Shown in pieces: positions 13,901 to 23,383 of a stretch of 64,000 nt of DNA. Within the stretch, counting starts at the first letter, position 1. Every line of letters starts with the position of its first letter. Under the pieces are notes generated by a model that searched no databases, was not told where the DNA came from, and saw only the letters and a list, made by a program, of their open reading frames with translations. The stretch lies in contig JABAKD010000030.1 of the NCBI GenBank assembly GCA_012845835.1, positions 6,211,599 through 6,275,598 on the forward strand. The letters run 5' to 3'. Origin of the DNA: Undaria pinnatifida (Eukaryota; Sar; Phaeophyceae; Laminariales; Alariaceae). Made by a program: the position numbers and the translations under genes.

Positions 13901-16900
13901 AAACGCGAGAACGGTTGGTACGATCGACGGCATAAACTTATGAAAGGGAATCTTGAGGGGCTAGTGGTCGTTAACCGGTCGGCGACCTTTCACGGATGGG
14001 CTCAGTGGGCGGGGTCCGGTTTGCTGAGCAGCGAACACCTCGTGTGGTCAGGTTGAGAGCAGATATGTCGCAACTGGTGTTTTGCCTGTTGTCGATGTTT
14101 TTAGTTTAGTCCCCGTCCCCTGCATGGGCGGTGCAGGGTTTATCTAATACACAATCGGATGAACACACTCCCGAAACGTTTCGCAGGACTTGGAGGCTCA
14201 CTTCAAAGCCAAGGGGAAGGCGGTGACCCACGAGACGATCGAGGAGTTCGCGTGGGAGACCCTCAACAGCGGGAAGGTGCGTACTTCCGCGATCTCCGCA
14301 ATTTTTCCCCACCTCTTGCATTGCCGACCCATGTGGATTTCGTACCGGCGGAACCTGCTGCTGCCGATAACGTGTTTTGCATGCACGAAACTAAAAAAAC
14401 ACCGCGGCGAGAGCCACAGCGTGTCCGCTCATCATTTTTCAGGCGGGGGGACCGTTGGTCCGCCGGCTCGGCGACTACTCGAGTTGCGCCCGTGTCTTGA
14501 CACTATATTACCGCACTATTAATAGTAGGCGTACGGATGAGTTGGCCATCACGCACACGTCATGTGCGTCCTCTCGCATCCGCTGCTATCCAACCATGTC
14601 AGGTGATCCCGGGGTACGGGCACGCCGTGCTCCGGAAAACCGACCCGCGGTACATGGCGCAACGCCAGTTCGCGCTCAAACACCTGCCGGATGACGAGCT
14701 GTTCAAGATCGTCTCCACCATTTACGAGGCAAGGCGTTGTCCCTATTGTACCCGTTTTTGCTTCGGTTGCGCGTACACCTCCTGTCCATGTCGTAGCCGT
14801 CCTACCTCGTGCGGTCGCGCTGATGGTTCGATGGTTCGTCGGCAGCACCCCCACAATGAAACTTGTTTGTCTGAAGTGCTTTGGTTCACGGGGGTACATC
14901 ATTCGATTTTGGTTGTCAAGTAAGTCCAGCAACTATTGTTTTGTCATAATAATGTAGCAATGAATAGGGGCAGCGGAGGTTTTGTGTTTTTGGCGATTTG
15001 GTTGGTCAAATAGAAGGTCCGTCACTCTCAAAATGATAGCCCACCCAAGGTGATGCGCTTACGTTATAATTTATATTCATAGTACCTTTTTCGATGCTGT
15101 ACGTATTTGTAGATGCACATTTTACAAGGTTCCCCTCCGGGAAGTGCCTAGAGGAGTGGCGCAAGGACACTTTTTTATCACTGCTGGACGCAACGACCAT
15201 TTGTTTGTACATACAAAAACAACTTGCCCGGAAAAATAATGAATTCGCATATTACCTGCAGTACTTCTTGGGTGTACTCAGTAGCAGTACTCTTAGCTCT
15301 TTTGGGTACTCGATATAGACGTGCCCACGACCGATCTGTTGTTGAGAAAATACACACAACACCACTTGACAACACACAAAACCTTTACACCACGTATGAT
15401 GTGTATGATTTCGAGAAGAGCGTCACACTTCGAACTCCAGCTTAGGGACCGCCAGGAAGCGAGAAGGGGCACGTGTGGTGTGGGATGCGGCTTACTGTAG
15501 AATATTATGTAAAGAGCACGTATTATTGAGAACGAGGCAGCAAGAGGACAACACGTGACAGGCTATGACAAAAGCGCAACTCGACGGCGTAAAGAGAGGA
15601 TAGTTTTGTTTCCGTGGGGTATTCCTCCACTCCAGAGTGACTGGAGCCTGTCCTGCGACCACGGACTTGATTATGCTAGTTAATGTGAGAACGACAACAA
15701 CAACCACAACGGCACGCGCACATGGTCCTACCTGTAGCGTTTTGCTCTCCGCATGTTGTCTGCTGTCTGTCATATGCGATCTTCGCGAAAAAAAAAGAAA
15801 AAATACTCGTTAAAAATCTTCCTCTGTGGACGTAAATGTACACCAGGTAAGGATGGGTTGGTATCTAAAGTATTACTATTACAAAGGCCGGTATGTTCCC
15901 GCATCGATGGACACGCGCACCCAAGTGCGGCAGCACAGCAGAAACGTGTGGTATGGTGGGGTGACAAATTATGACAGGCTCCGACACAAGCAACTCGCCG
16001 CAGCATAGCGAAGACACGCCTCGCGCACATAAACGGTGTTACCTACCGCTGCTGCTGTGCGGCGGGGTTGAAGTGTTGTGCTCTCCGCATGTTGTCTGCA
16101 GTCTGACATCTGCGATCTTACATAAATGGTGTTGCCTACCGCTGCTGCTCTGCGGCAGAATTGTAGCGTTGTGCTCTCTTGGTATGGTACGATATAATAT
16201 ACGAAGGACACCAGCACGAACATAAATATAAGGACAGTTTGAGTACTAATATGATATTCAAACGATCCTTACACTTTACGCCGTCGTGTCACTGGACACT
16301 TGACAGAAGCAGCAGTAGCAGCAGCAACACACAGCAGAAATATGGGGTATGGTGGGTTGACAAATGGTACGCTCCGATCAAAGCAATCACCTACTACGAC
16401 AGCAGCCACACGCGCATAGAGTCGCAGGCTGCTGCTGCTGCTAGGGGGCTGGACTGCTGCTGGGCGGCAGGATCGTAGCGTGGTGCTCTGTGCAAAATTG
16501 GGAAATGTATGTGTACCCTTATACCCTCCTTCGTGCAGAAAAACCCGGTTTGCATCCAAATCTTACGTGCGTACACGGGGATAGGGGGTGCAGAAACCCG
16601 ATCCCCGGGGATGTTGCGGAACCAGGGGATTTGCCTCAAGTGTGCTCAAGGCCAAAAAACTTTGAAAGGTTTGCCACGCGCGACACACTGCACGGATCGC
16701 GCCCAAACCTCCGGCAACGTGACCCCAACGGTCGATTTGTGCCCACCCGATCCGACGTTTCGGAAGAAGGTGCGAGCACGAAGAGATGTGCCCGAAGAAA
16801 AACAAAAATGACAATTGTACGTATATATATGTCGGTTTACGCTTGTTTCGTTATTGTATGGGTTGTAAAAAGCACTGAGTTGCCACATACTGCGCCAAGC

Positions 16901-17239
16901 ATTACTATGTAGGTCTAGGTCGGTACGATGTAGTAGCCACTTTTTTTAACGGTTTGCCCTCGTTTGTGTCGAACGTGCATACTTGCACAGGTGGTCCCGG
17001 ACGTGCTGACAAAGTTGGGCAAGGTCAAGAACCCGTGGCCCAACGTCGACGCACACTCTGGCGTGCTCCTGTGCCACTACGACTTCACCGAGCACGACTA
17101 CTACACGGTGCTGTTCGGCGTTTCTCGCGGGATCGGCGCCCTGTCTCAGCTTTTCTGGGACCGCGCACTCGGCCTGCCGCTTGAGCGCCCCAAGTCCGTA
17201 ACGCCGGAGTGGCTTTGGGAACACGCCAAAAAGAACTAA
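5091..17239 (+). CDS. CS: Mitochondrial citrate synthase, 11 exons
   Basis: Citrate synthase condenses acetyl-CoA and oxaloacetate to citrate in the mitochondrial matrix. Exons: 5091-5129, 5516-5650, 6138-6218, 10577-10708, 11651-11779, 12389-12436, 12801-13007, 13529-13678, 14187-14276, 14603-14728, 16991-17239. Joined, they give 461 codons plus TAA, close to the usual eukaryotic length. The start MNGLRILSQ with Arg/Ser residues and no acids looks like a matrix-targeting peptide, followed by [12 protein letters not shown] as in animal enzymes. By alignment from memory to the pig enzyme, the catalytic residues are His295 (LHGLANQE), His344 ([14 protein letters not shown], the family signature) and Asp399 (NVDAHSG). 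All ten introns fall between codons. Introns 6 and 10 use GC donors. Intron 3 is 4358 bp and intron 10 is 2262 bp; both carry repeats. The exon 1 to exon 2 join is the least certain, since exon 1 is only 13 codons. No broken exon was seen, so the gene appears functional. Confidence 0.96.
6357..7597 (+). repeat. Three dispersed copies of a ~60-bp repeat in citrate synthase intron 3
   Basis: Copies at about 6357-6415, 7111-7172 and 7545-7597 share a head CAGCTGTGAGTTCGA (with substitutions) and a tail ACTCATCTTTGCAAGCTG. The head also occurs in reverse at 47071-47094 and 49986-50012. The GAGTTCGA core resembles a pol III B box, so these may be remnants of a short retroposon. That is an inference from one motif. 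Confidence 0.55.
6783..6812. repeat. Short degenerate telomere-like CCCTAA tract in an intron
   Basis: The stretch ACCCAACCCTAACCCC followed by GACCCTAACCCAGG contains two exact CCCTAA units and degenerate neighbours. It may be a tiny interstitial telomeric repeat or chance. Confidence 0.3.
7885..7935. repeat. Poly(G) tract in citrate synthase intron 3
   Basis: A run of 29 G (7885-7913) is followed by a broken G-rich tract to about 7932. The coding strand could form G-quadruplex structures. It is also a likely sequencing or assembly weak point. Confidence 0.8.
8231..8334 (+). mobile_element. AAC-tailed short retroposon, copy 1 (intron 3 of citrate synthase)
   Basis: This ~100-bp unit contains TTTTTCCCTGGGGTATTCCT, then a conserved hairpin CTCCAG-AGTGA-CTGGAG, then GACCACGGACTTGATTATG, GTTAATGTGAGAAC, and a short AACAAC tail. 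Closely similar units lie at 15606 and 46402, and a diverged reverse copy at 49445. Each ends at the same side in an AAC-type repeat, as short retroposons end in a simple-sequence tail. Confidence 0.7.
8765..9640. repeat. Internally repetitive segment in citrate synthase intron 3
   Basis: A block beginning ACACACCCCTACAAAAGCAC at 8768 recurs as ACACACCCCTATAAAAGCAC at about 9463. Between them are short tandem repeats around GTACGTT-AAATAC and CACACCCC, plus a stretch rich in GGTACCGG palindromes (8970-9185). No open frame or mobile-element signature was recognised. Confidence 0.5.
10760..11110. repeat. Imperfect ~150-bp tandem duplication in citrate synthase intron 4
   Basis: The unit ACATGTCTCCGCTT ... 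GGCCGTGGG-GGGGCTG ... GCGGTTGGA-CTAA-TCATCCC-TGATA ... GCAGCT is present about twice, from about 10760 and 10909. It includes a TTTCATGCACAGCCGTAGCC segment that recurs, diverged, in intron 10 of the translocase gene near 57651. Confidence 0.55.
12437..12442 (+). other. Non-canonical GC 5' splice site, citrate synthase intron 6
   Basis: The reading frame [12 protein letters not shown] requires the exon to end at AAG 12436, which is followed by GCAAGG, not GT. The intron ends in a normal CAG at 12800. No GT donor nearby keeps the frame and the conserved protein sequence. Confidence 0.85.
13273..13366. repeat. Two ~48-bp tandem copies in citrate synthase intron 7
   Basis: The unit CAACAAGGTTG-TGAACTCTCC, continuing TCCCAT-TCA-AAC, is present twice with few differences. 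Confidence 0.6.
14729..14734 (+). other. Non-canonical GC 5' splice site, citrate synthase intron 10
   Basis: The exon ends IVSTIYE at 14728 and is followed by GCAAGG. The next exon resumes [11 protein letters not shown] at 16991 after ACTTGCACAG. The donor hexamer is identical to that of intron 6. Confidence 0.85.
15606..15710 (+). mobile_element. AAC-tailed short retroposon, copy 2 (intron 10 of citrate synthase)
   Basis: It shares GTGGGGTATTCCTC, the CTCCAG-AGTGA-CTGGAG hairpin, GACCACGGACTTGATTATG and GTTAATGTGAGAAC with the copy at 8231, and ends in GACAACAACAACCACAAC. The tail is a degenerate AAC repeat. Confidence 0.7.
15720..16190. repeat. Degenerate ~95-bp repeats in citrate synthase intron 10
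   Basis: Units with CTACCGCTGCTGCT, then TGTAGCGTTGTGCTCTC, then CGCATGTTGTCTGC and TCTGACATCTGCGATCTT recur at about 15724, 16038 and 16134, with a further partial match near 16430-16485. They are imperfect, partly tandem repeats with no coding sense recognised. Confidence 0.5.
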
Positions 17240-17339
17240 GCTCTCGCTGGTTTTTGGCCGGAGAAAAGAGATACACGGCGTTAGTAAACCGTGTTTGCTA
17301 GCGAACATAGCCCAGCAATCCTGCGGTGCGTGTGTACCG

Positions 17340-17790
17340 AAAGTTTTTCGCCTTGTGTTTTGAGTTTCTTGTGCGCTTTTTTTGTCTTAAAGGGGAGGGG
17401 GGGGGTGGGGGGGTGTTGGGGCGGAGCTGGGTTGTACGGCGGAGCGATCATTGTGAGCCGGCCGAAGATGGGTCTTGAAGAAAGCGCCGTAGATTAGCAC
17501 CACACTGATATTGAAAAACTGTCAGAAGGCATCGGGCAGGTTTGCCTCCTGCGAGTGCTTGTCTGCCGTGAGTTTTTTGTCTTGTGTGTTGAGTTTCTTG
17601 CGCGCTTTCTTGTTTCGAACGGGAGGGGGAGGGGGGAGGTGGAGGTGTGGCGGGGGGGGGCTGAGTTATACCGCGAAGCGGTCATTGTGGGTCGGCCGAA
17701 GATCAGTCTGGAAAAAAGCGCCGTAGATCACAACACTGGTATTGAAAACTGTAAGTAGGCATCGGGCAGGTTTGAATCCTCAAGGCACTT
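17340..17790. repeat. ~235-bp tandem duplication just downstream of citrate synthase
   Basis: Two imperfect copies (about 17340-17555 and 17576-17790) share GTTTCTTGTGCGCTTT, a G-rich block, GGCCGAAGAT, AAAGCGCCGTAGAT, TGATATTGAAAA and GGCATCGGGCAGGTTTG. They begin about 100 bp after the stop codon, so they may lie in or just beyond the 3' UTR. Confidence 0.65.
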
Positions 17791-18223
17791 TAGCCGTTTA
17801 GCCGGTTGTTCTTGAAATCTGCTTGCCTGGCAGGAATTGCAAATAGTAACATATTACTTTGTGAAGACAGGGCATAGGTGCGACCGGGGAGGAGGGCAGA
17901 AGGTTGGGGCGCACGCTGGGTGCTGGAACATAGTTGCATGTTGAGAGCGGCACGGTGAGCGTGTGAGATCGTGCGTCGCGTGTGTCGCATTTGTTTCAAC
18001 CGTTATTATGGAGAAAACATTTTCCCTTGGCTGAGAACAAAAACTGTGAATCTTTTTTGTGCGGAGCGTGCCGGCAGAGTGAGCAGAATGTATTTTTGCG
18101 AGACATAGCAACGCTGTCGCTGCTGACCTGCTAGTCACCATACGGATATAAACTGCCAACCCACTGACATCTAAATGCGTTGTATCCGGCAAACAAACTT
18201 TATTAACAGCATTTGAATACGAC

Positions 18224-18540
18224 CGGCGTCCCCGGTGGTGCAATAGTGAGCCGGGTAACTATTGAGGTAGAGGTCGTAGGTTCGAATCTTTGCACAAAGG
18301 ACTCTTTATTGCGAATCGACAGGCCGAAAGCGCGAGAGCGAAGTTGGCGAAATCCGATGTAAATCGACGAGGATAAAAATCCAAAAAGTGGGAATCCTGA
18401 AGCTTATGCGCGATACAAATGAAGGTAAGTACCGGGGGGAATACGCCTGTGAACCCGGCTTGCCCAGGAGGTTTCTGAGGTTAAAAACCTCTTGCGAGCT
18501 GAGCTGGGGAGTAGTGTTTTGAAAGAAAAAGAAAAAAAAA
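18224..18540 (+). mobile_element. tRNA-derived SINE, copy A
   Basis: The head CCGGTGGTGCAATAGTGAGC and a B-box-like GTAGGTTCGAATC look tRNA-derived. The body shares GAAAGCGCGAGAGCG, a segment ATCGACGAG...AAAAAGTGGGAATCCTGAA, TATGCGCGATA and ACCGGGGGGAA with copies at 19803, 30624 and 50603. The 3' end is A-rich (GAAAGAAAAAGAAAAAAAAA). Confidence 0.75.
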
Positions 18541-18641
18541 GCCACTCCGACCGCGATTTACCTACTACCTAGCCAGGTAAACGACCATTTTTTGGTGTTC
18601 TAGTTCCTAGAGGGACTCATCACGCGCCTCCGCAGTCGAAA

Positions 18642-18760
18642 CTTTTTTTTTTATCCTCCGGCGGATGGGCAAAATTAAAGCATATATATACTCGGAAGTA
18701 TATAAGCTCGCCACACACTTGCACGTATTTTCATACATACGTCGTGTGCAAAAAACTAAC
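18642..18760 (-). mobile_element. Poly(A)-tailed short retroposon with ATCCTCCGGCGGAT motif, copy 1
   Basis: Read on the minus strand, the unit ends in CCCATCCGCCGGAGGATAA and a poly(A) run. On the plus strand this is a T run from 18643, then ATCCTCCGGCGGATGGG, then TAAAGC, CTCGCCACACACTTGCACG and TATTTTCATAC. The same order recurs at 45084 and 45857. Confidence 0.55.
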
Positions 18761-19802
18761 TCAATCAATTGCATCGAAATCCCACAACCTTCAACGTTAC
18801 TCCAGCGATTAGTCTAGAAGAAGGCGTTCTCGTTACTCAAGTGGTTTCGCGTTCTCGCTTCTCAACCGCTCGTCGAGCGATTAATCGTTTTAACTCATCA
18901 ACCATTATTATTATTAATAACAGGTTATTTTGTGTTGCTTTTTTGGTTCGATTTTCTTTGTTCTTCTATCTAAACTCTCGCAACAGCAAGCTTACACTCG
19001 ACATCCTGGGCGCCGGGGGCACTTACTTGCAAACAATAGCTCAGCTTGACGTGGAGATGAGGAAACAGACATAGCATGCATAGTTTTCCTTGTTTTCGTT
19101 ACGCTGTTGTGCCTTCGCCCAGATGCAGCGATAGCGTTCAACAACGTAAAAATGCCAAACCTACCGCTGATAGCAACGAATAACATGTACGAATAAATAG
19201 CACGACCTCACCGGAACACACAAACAATAAAAAAATAAATTCGTGCACGAGGCGAGATACACAAATAAATAATAAAAAATGAGGTCGATACATTCGTTAA
19301 AACTTCGTCATGTTTGCAAAAATAAAGAAAGGCAGCGGGAAAAGCGCCCCTAAGCCATGATGCCGGTCCTCACTATTAACCGCCATAGATAGCCCATAAA
19401 AGAACCCCTCCCTGCCTGCTGACATCCCCGTACGCGTGCCACGCATGGCCTCTCCGACTCCGTGGACTATATTGATTGATGGAATAGATTCGCGCGAAGC
19501 CAACAAAGAAAGCTCAGAGCGGAGTTTGATCCGCCTGTCATTCACGCCGGTAGGTCTTCCACGAGTAAATGCCAATGCCAATAGCAGCTGGAAGGGGTCA
19601 AAGGTGCTGCGACCCGCCTACAGAGCAGCCCCTCCTGAGCGCTTTGTATGCTCAAATACATGTATGTGCTGTAGAAGCCGTTGGCAGCGGTTGCTTGCGT
19701 GCGAGTTTGTATGCGCGCTAGTCGCTGGTGTGGGGTATATGACAGATGATACACTATCACGCCGTTCGTGAGGAACACCCTCACAAGGGAATAGGGGATA
19801 GC
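18761..19802. other. Intergenic stretch, no gene seen
   Basis: This is AT-rich sequence with only short open frames. No coding family, RNA gene or further repeat copy was recognised. Confidence 0.4.
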
Positions 19803-20115
19803 CGGTCGCCCCGGTGGCGTACCAGGTTATCCTCGAGCCTGGTGTAGGTCAGTTTCGTGAGTTCGAGCCCCGCCGAGTGCATACTCGTATAAATTCGTGG
19901 GAACTTATTCTTGTCTGTGCACAAATTGACTTGCGGAAAGCGCGAGAGCGTGAGTTAGCAGCACTCGATGAAAAAATGACGAGCAGTGGGATTGCTGAAC
20001 CCTATGCGCGATAAAAATCGAAGGCAAGAACCGGGGGGAAGAAGGGGCGACACCTGTGACACACGGCTTGTCCAGAAGCTGGAAAGTAGGAGTGTGAAAA
20101 AAAAAAAAAAAAAAA
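19803..20115 (+). mobile_element. tRNA-derived SINE, copy B
   Basis: The head GGTCGCCCCGGTGGCGTACC and the B box GTGAGTTCGAGCCCC about 45 bp later are tRNA-like. The body continues with ATAAATTCGTGGGA, GACTTGCGGAAAGCGCGAGA, CAGTGGGATTGCTGAACCC, GCGCGATAAAAATCGAAGGC and ACACGGCTTGTCCAGAAGCT. It ends in 19 consecutive A (20097-20115). This is the copy with the clearest poly(A) tail. Confidence 0.85.
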
Positions 20116-20790
20116 GGGGGGATGCACACAAAAAAAAATTAAAAATTTGAATTTGGCTTTATTTTGGCTGGATATCCGCAGTTGAGCCGGTGCGCGAGTA
20201 GGCGCATAGACGCGAGAGTACGGACGTGAGGCGAGTACTAACGATTCGGAAGCACAGCAGATACTTGGCGCTTGAACCCGCTTCCGAAGTAAGGCGATAT
20301 CTGAATAGGGAAGAGCCCGTAAATGCCCGAATGTCGAGATCGACCAAGAATCTTCCAGCGCGAAACCGAAGAAGCGCAAGGCGAAAGCGGGAGTCACCGT
20401 CACAGGCGGAGGAGGAGCTGCGGAATCCGAGGGCGGGTTGTCCAACTCTGAGGTATGTTCGCGCTCATTGTATGCTACTACTACTTGTTGTGTTGTACGT
20501 GTACACTGCTGGTTGCTAGTGTGGTGAAGCGCTGTGCGCTTTGGATCCGAAACGCGCGGTGCTATGAGTGTACAAGCACGCAGCACGCAGGCATAGATAG
20601 GTCTAATGTGCTACGTGAAAGTCGACCCTTCTGATCCTTCATGTGCAACAATGTTCCGACATGTGAGGACCGCTTGGTATGATAGCCTTATTGCCTGGTA
20701 ACCCGCTGTCGAATAAATGGCTGGTTTGTAACTGCTGCGCTTATGTTTCAACGCGCAGAAGGTTGGGCGTGGTTGCTGCCTATGGTATTG

Positions 20791-21561
20791 CTACCAATCA
20801 AGAGCAAAGAGAGAGTTCCCACTGCCTCGCTCTTTCTGTAGCTCCGCCCTCGTCACCACCTCCCCCCAAACACGACGGCTGTTCTCACCCTTAACCTTGC
20901 CACCTCTAACTGCAAGGGCCAAGTCCTTCCCCCCATGCACATCCGAAGATTCATCAAGCGATAACCCCCTGTCCAAATAAATGTCTGGTTTGTAACTACT
21001 GCGCGCATGTCCCAACGAGCAGAAACGTTGTTGCTGCCTAATGCTGCTATCGGCCGTAGCAAGCAGAAAGTTACCACCATCTCGCCCTTTCTGCAGCTCT
21101 GCCCTCGTCACCCCCCCGTCCCAAACACGACTGTTTCCACTCCTAACCTTGCCACCTCCAACCTCAAGGGCGAAGTCCTCCCCCCCATGCACTTTCGAAG
21201 AAGCATCAAGCGATAACCCGCTGTTCAAATAAATGGACGGTTTGAAACTGCTGCGCGTATTTTTAACGCGCAGAAGGTTGTGCGTTATTATTGCTGTCAC
21301 TCCCTTCCCCCAAACACGACTGCTGTTCTCACCCCTAACCTTGCAACCTCCAACCGCAAGGGCCAAGTCCCCGCCCCCATGCACTTCCGAAGAAGCATCA
21401 AACGGTAATCCGCTGGTTTCATAATCGGGTACCTTTTTGGGGGTCGAGTAGCCAAAATCGGATCTACCCGGCGAAAATGTGGCCATCGTCGGGTGGTGGC
21501 CGGCGTTGTGTCCTTGGGTCGTAGCGGTCACTGAAATAAAAACATACCCGATTTCGGCCAC
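20791..21561 (-). CDS. Hypothetical ORF made of three ~84-residue repeats
   Basis: An uninterrupted 256-codon frame on the minus strand contains three copies of a segment. Each starts near SGLSLDASS-VHGG-D-AL-V and runs through GGKVR-GNSRVW--GVTRAELQ. The first copy lacks part of the linker. The DNA is a ~255-bp tandem repeat (starts near 20697, 20961 and 21217 on the plus strand). Sequence past the stop at 20791 still matches the linker of the repeat, so the array is longer than the frame. I do not recognise the family. No signal peptide, membrane segment or catalytic motif is evident. It may be a real repeat protein, a fragment of an unrecognised element, or a satellite whose unit length happens to stay open. 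Confidence 0.3.
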   Translation of the reverse strand: MAEIGYVFISVTATTQGHNAGHHPTMATFSPGRSDFGYSTPKKVPDYETSGLPFDASSEVHGGGDLALAVGGCKVRGENSSRVWGKGVTAIITHNLLRVKNTRSSFKPSIYLNSGLSLDASSKVHGGEDFALEVGGGKVRSGNSRVWDGGVTRAELQKGRDGGNFLLATADSSIRQQQRFCSLGHARSSYKPDIYLDRGLSLDESSDVHGGKDLALAVRGGKVKGENSRRVWGEVVTRAELQKERGSGNSLFALDW

Positions 21562-22952
21562 AAAGGCGCCGGGTATACCCGATGTTGGCCGCTGTTCATT
21601 GAATAATATAGTCTAGATGTATACACGCGACTACCGTTTCTTCTAGGTTTGTAGCTCGTACAGTACTGGTACATCCTAACGCACCTAACGCACAGATAAT
21701 GAAAGCGTGGCTAGTCGCATGGATTCCGTTGTCGAAGCTGGACGACATGCACCCTCTCCTGGAGTCTTTGGATGTGCACATTGCGAACAGTTCAGAGCTG
21801 AGGGGAACATCGGACTTCTCCGGAAAGAAGAGCACCTCAAACTGGCCAAAGATCTCGTCTTGGTGGGCACTACAGCATCGCTTTTGACGCATCGCCGGTC
21901 TTCGACCAGGTATCGTATTATTACTATGTGTGTGCGGTTATTATTATGATATTATTTGTTTTTAGTCTATACTCGGTCTATTCCGCGGTAGAAGTTTACG
22001 ATGTTTTCTTTTCCTCGGAATTGCAATATTATTGTGTTTGTTGGCGGAGGGGGGGGGCGGGGAGGGGAAAATGAGAAAAAATATTTGTGTCGAGAGGGAA
22101 TGGCATGTACACAAGTCTCAAAAAGCGTGATCTAGCCCTTGCTTCACAAGGCGATACCAAGAGCAATCATCGTGCAGAAGAAGAACGAGCGCACGTTGGA
22201 GCCAAGAAATGGCAGACTGCACGAGCATCAGGCACTGCCTGCCGCAGTTGTGAGGTTAGCGGCTACGAGCGTTATTATTGTTGTGCTCTGGTCGAGGGGT
22301 TCTCTGGTTTTCCTTGGGACTTGGCGGGTCCGATGTTGATAGGAGCGATTGTTCATTATCATTTGGTTTGATATCTCGAAGATTTCTCACGCGCGGAGCG
22401 AGTGACATCTACGTTCGGGGGAGCCGACACAACAGATCATGTCTATCGTTAGACATGCGGTGCATCCAGTTATCCGCGCTGATATCGTTCATCGTAGAGA
22501 GGTACAAGCTCTGCGGCGCAAAAACCACGAGTCAGATATGATACCACGTACGTACATCGTACGGACGGAGCAAGGAGATCTGGGAATGTAATGCTAAACG
22601 TACTGGATACGAAATGCTGAACGTTACGTTGGTATTATGCACGAAACAGCAAACCAGGCAAAAGGCTGGAGAAATGGAGGAAATACAATAAAAGAAAAAA
22701 AGAAGAAAGAAGAAAAAAAATTACAATGATGGCGAAAGAGTCCGAGAACGAGGCACAAAATGGAGACGCAAATAGGAAAGGATTGTACGCTAATATAAGA
22801 AAAAAAAGGAGACAAGCAAAATTTAGAATTAAACAGGCAAATTTTCTGAACCACAAACAGGAGCCGAGGCAGCAGCCAGCCTGGGTATGGCGTATGGCGT
22901 GGTTCAATACGATCTCTATTTCGATGTTTCGGTTCTTCTCGAGGCCAAGTAT
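21562..22952. other. Intergenic region, no gene seen
   Basis: The open frames are short and not recognisable. A G-rich tract lies at about 22048-22070 and a purine-rich stretch at about 22665-22730. The nested mobile-element complex begins at 22953. Confidence 0.4.
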
Positions 22953-23121
22953 TGTAGTGGAGTGCCCTCCGTAGAAGGATGGTTTATAGATTCGACGTGA
23001 AACCATGTCATGGTTGAGGTGAAACCACGTGACATTAGATGTCACATTCACGTCAACGCCATCATACATGGGCCATAATGTAGGTGACGATGATGGGACA
23101 AGCAGGACGCCCCACATCTCA

Positions 23122-23180
23122 CTACCTGCTCTACCTGCTCTACCTGCTCTACCTGCTCTACCTGCTCTACCTGCTCTACC
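23122..23180. repeat. 9-bp minisatellite (CTACCTGCT)n in the solo LTR
   Basis: About six tandem copies of CTACCTGCT occur here. The related LTR at 32223 has only a few degenerate units (CACTACCCTGC) at the same place, so the array expanded in this copy. Confidence 0.85.
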
Positions 23181-23383
23181 CTGCCCTATCGTGCCTAGGC
23201 CTGTTTGGTCTGTCTTTTAGAGTTTAATGTAGAGGAAATAATGTGTAAGCTTCTGGGTCTATCCAGCGAGCCATGAGGAGAGACCAAACAAGGGCACCGG
23301 AACCCATGAGGAGCACGCTTCCCAACACCGACCAACCACGCATGTTGGTAAATCGGTAGCTTCTGGGGAAAAGGTATTATATT

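Noticed and set aside
23122-23180. Possible CRISPR-like or protein-coding repeat
   Set aside because: It is a plain 9-bp minisatellite with no spacers, inside an LTR.
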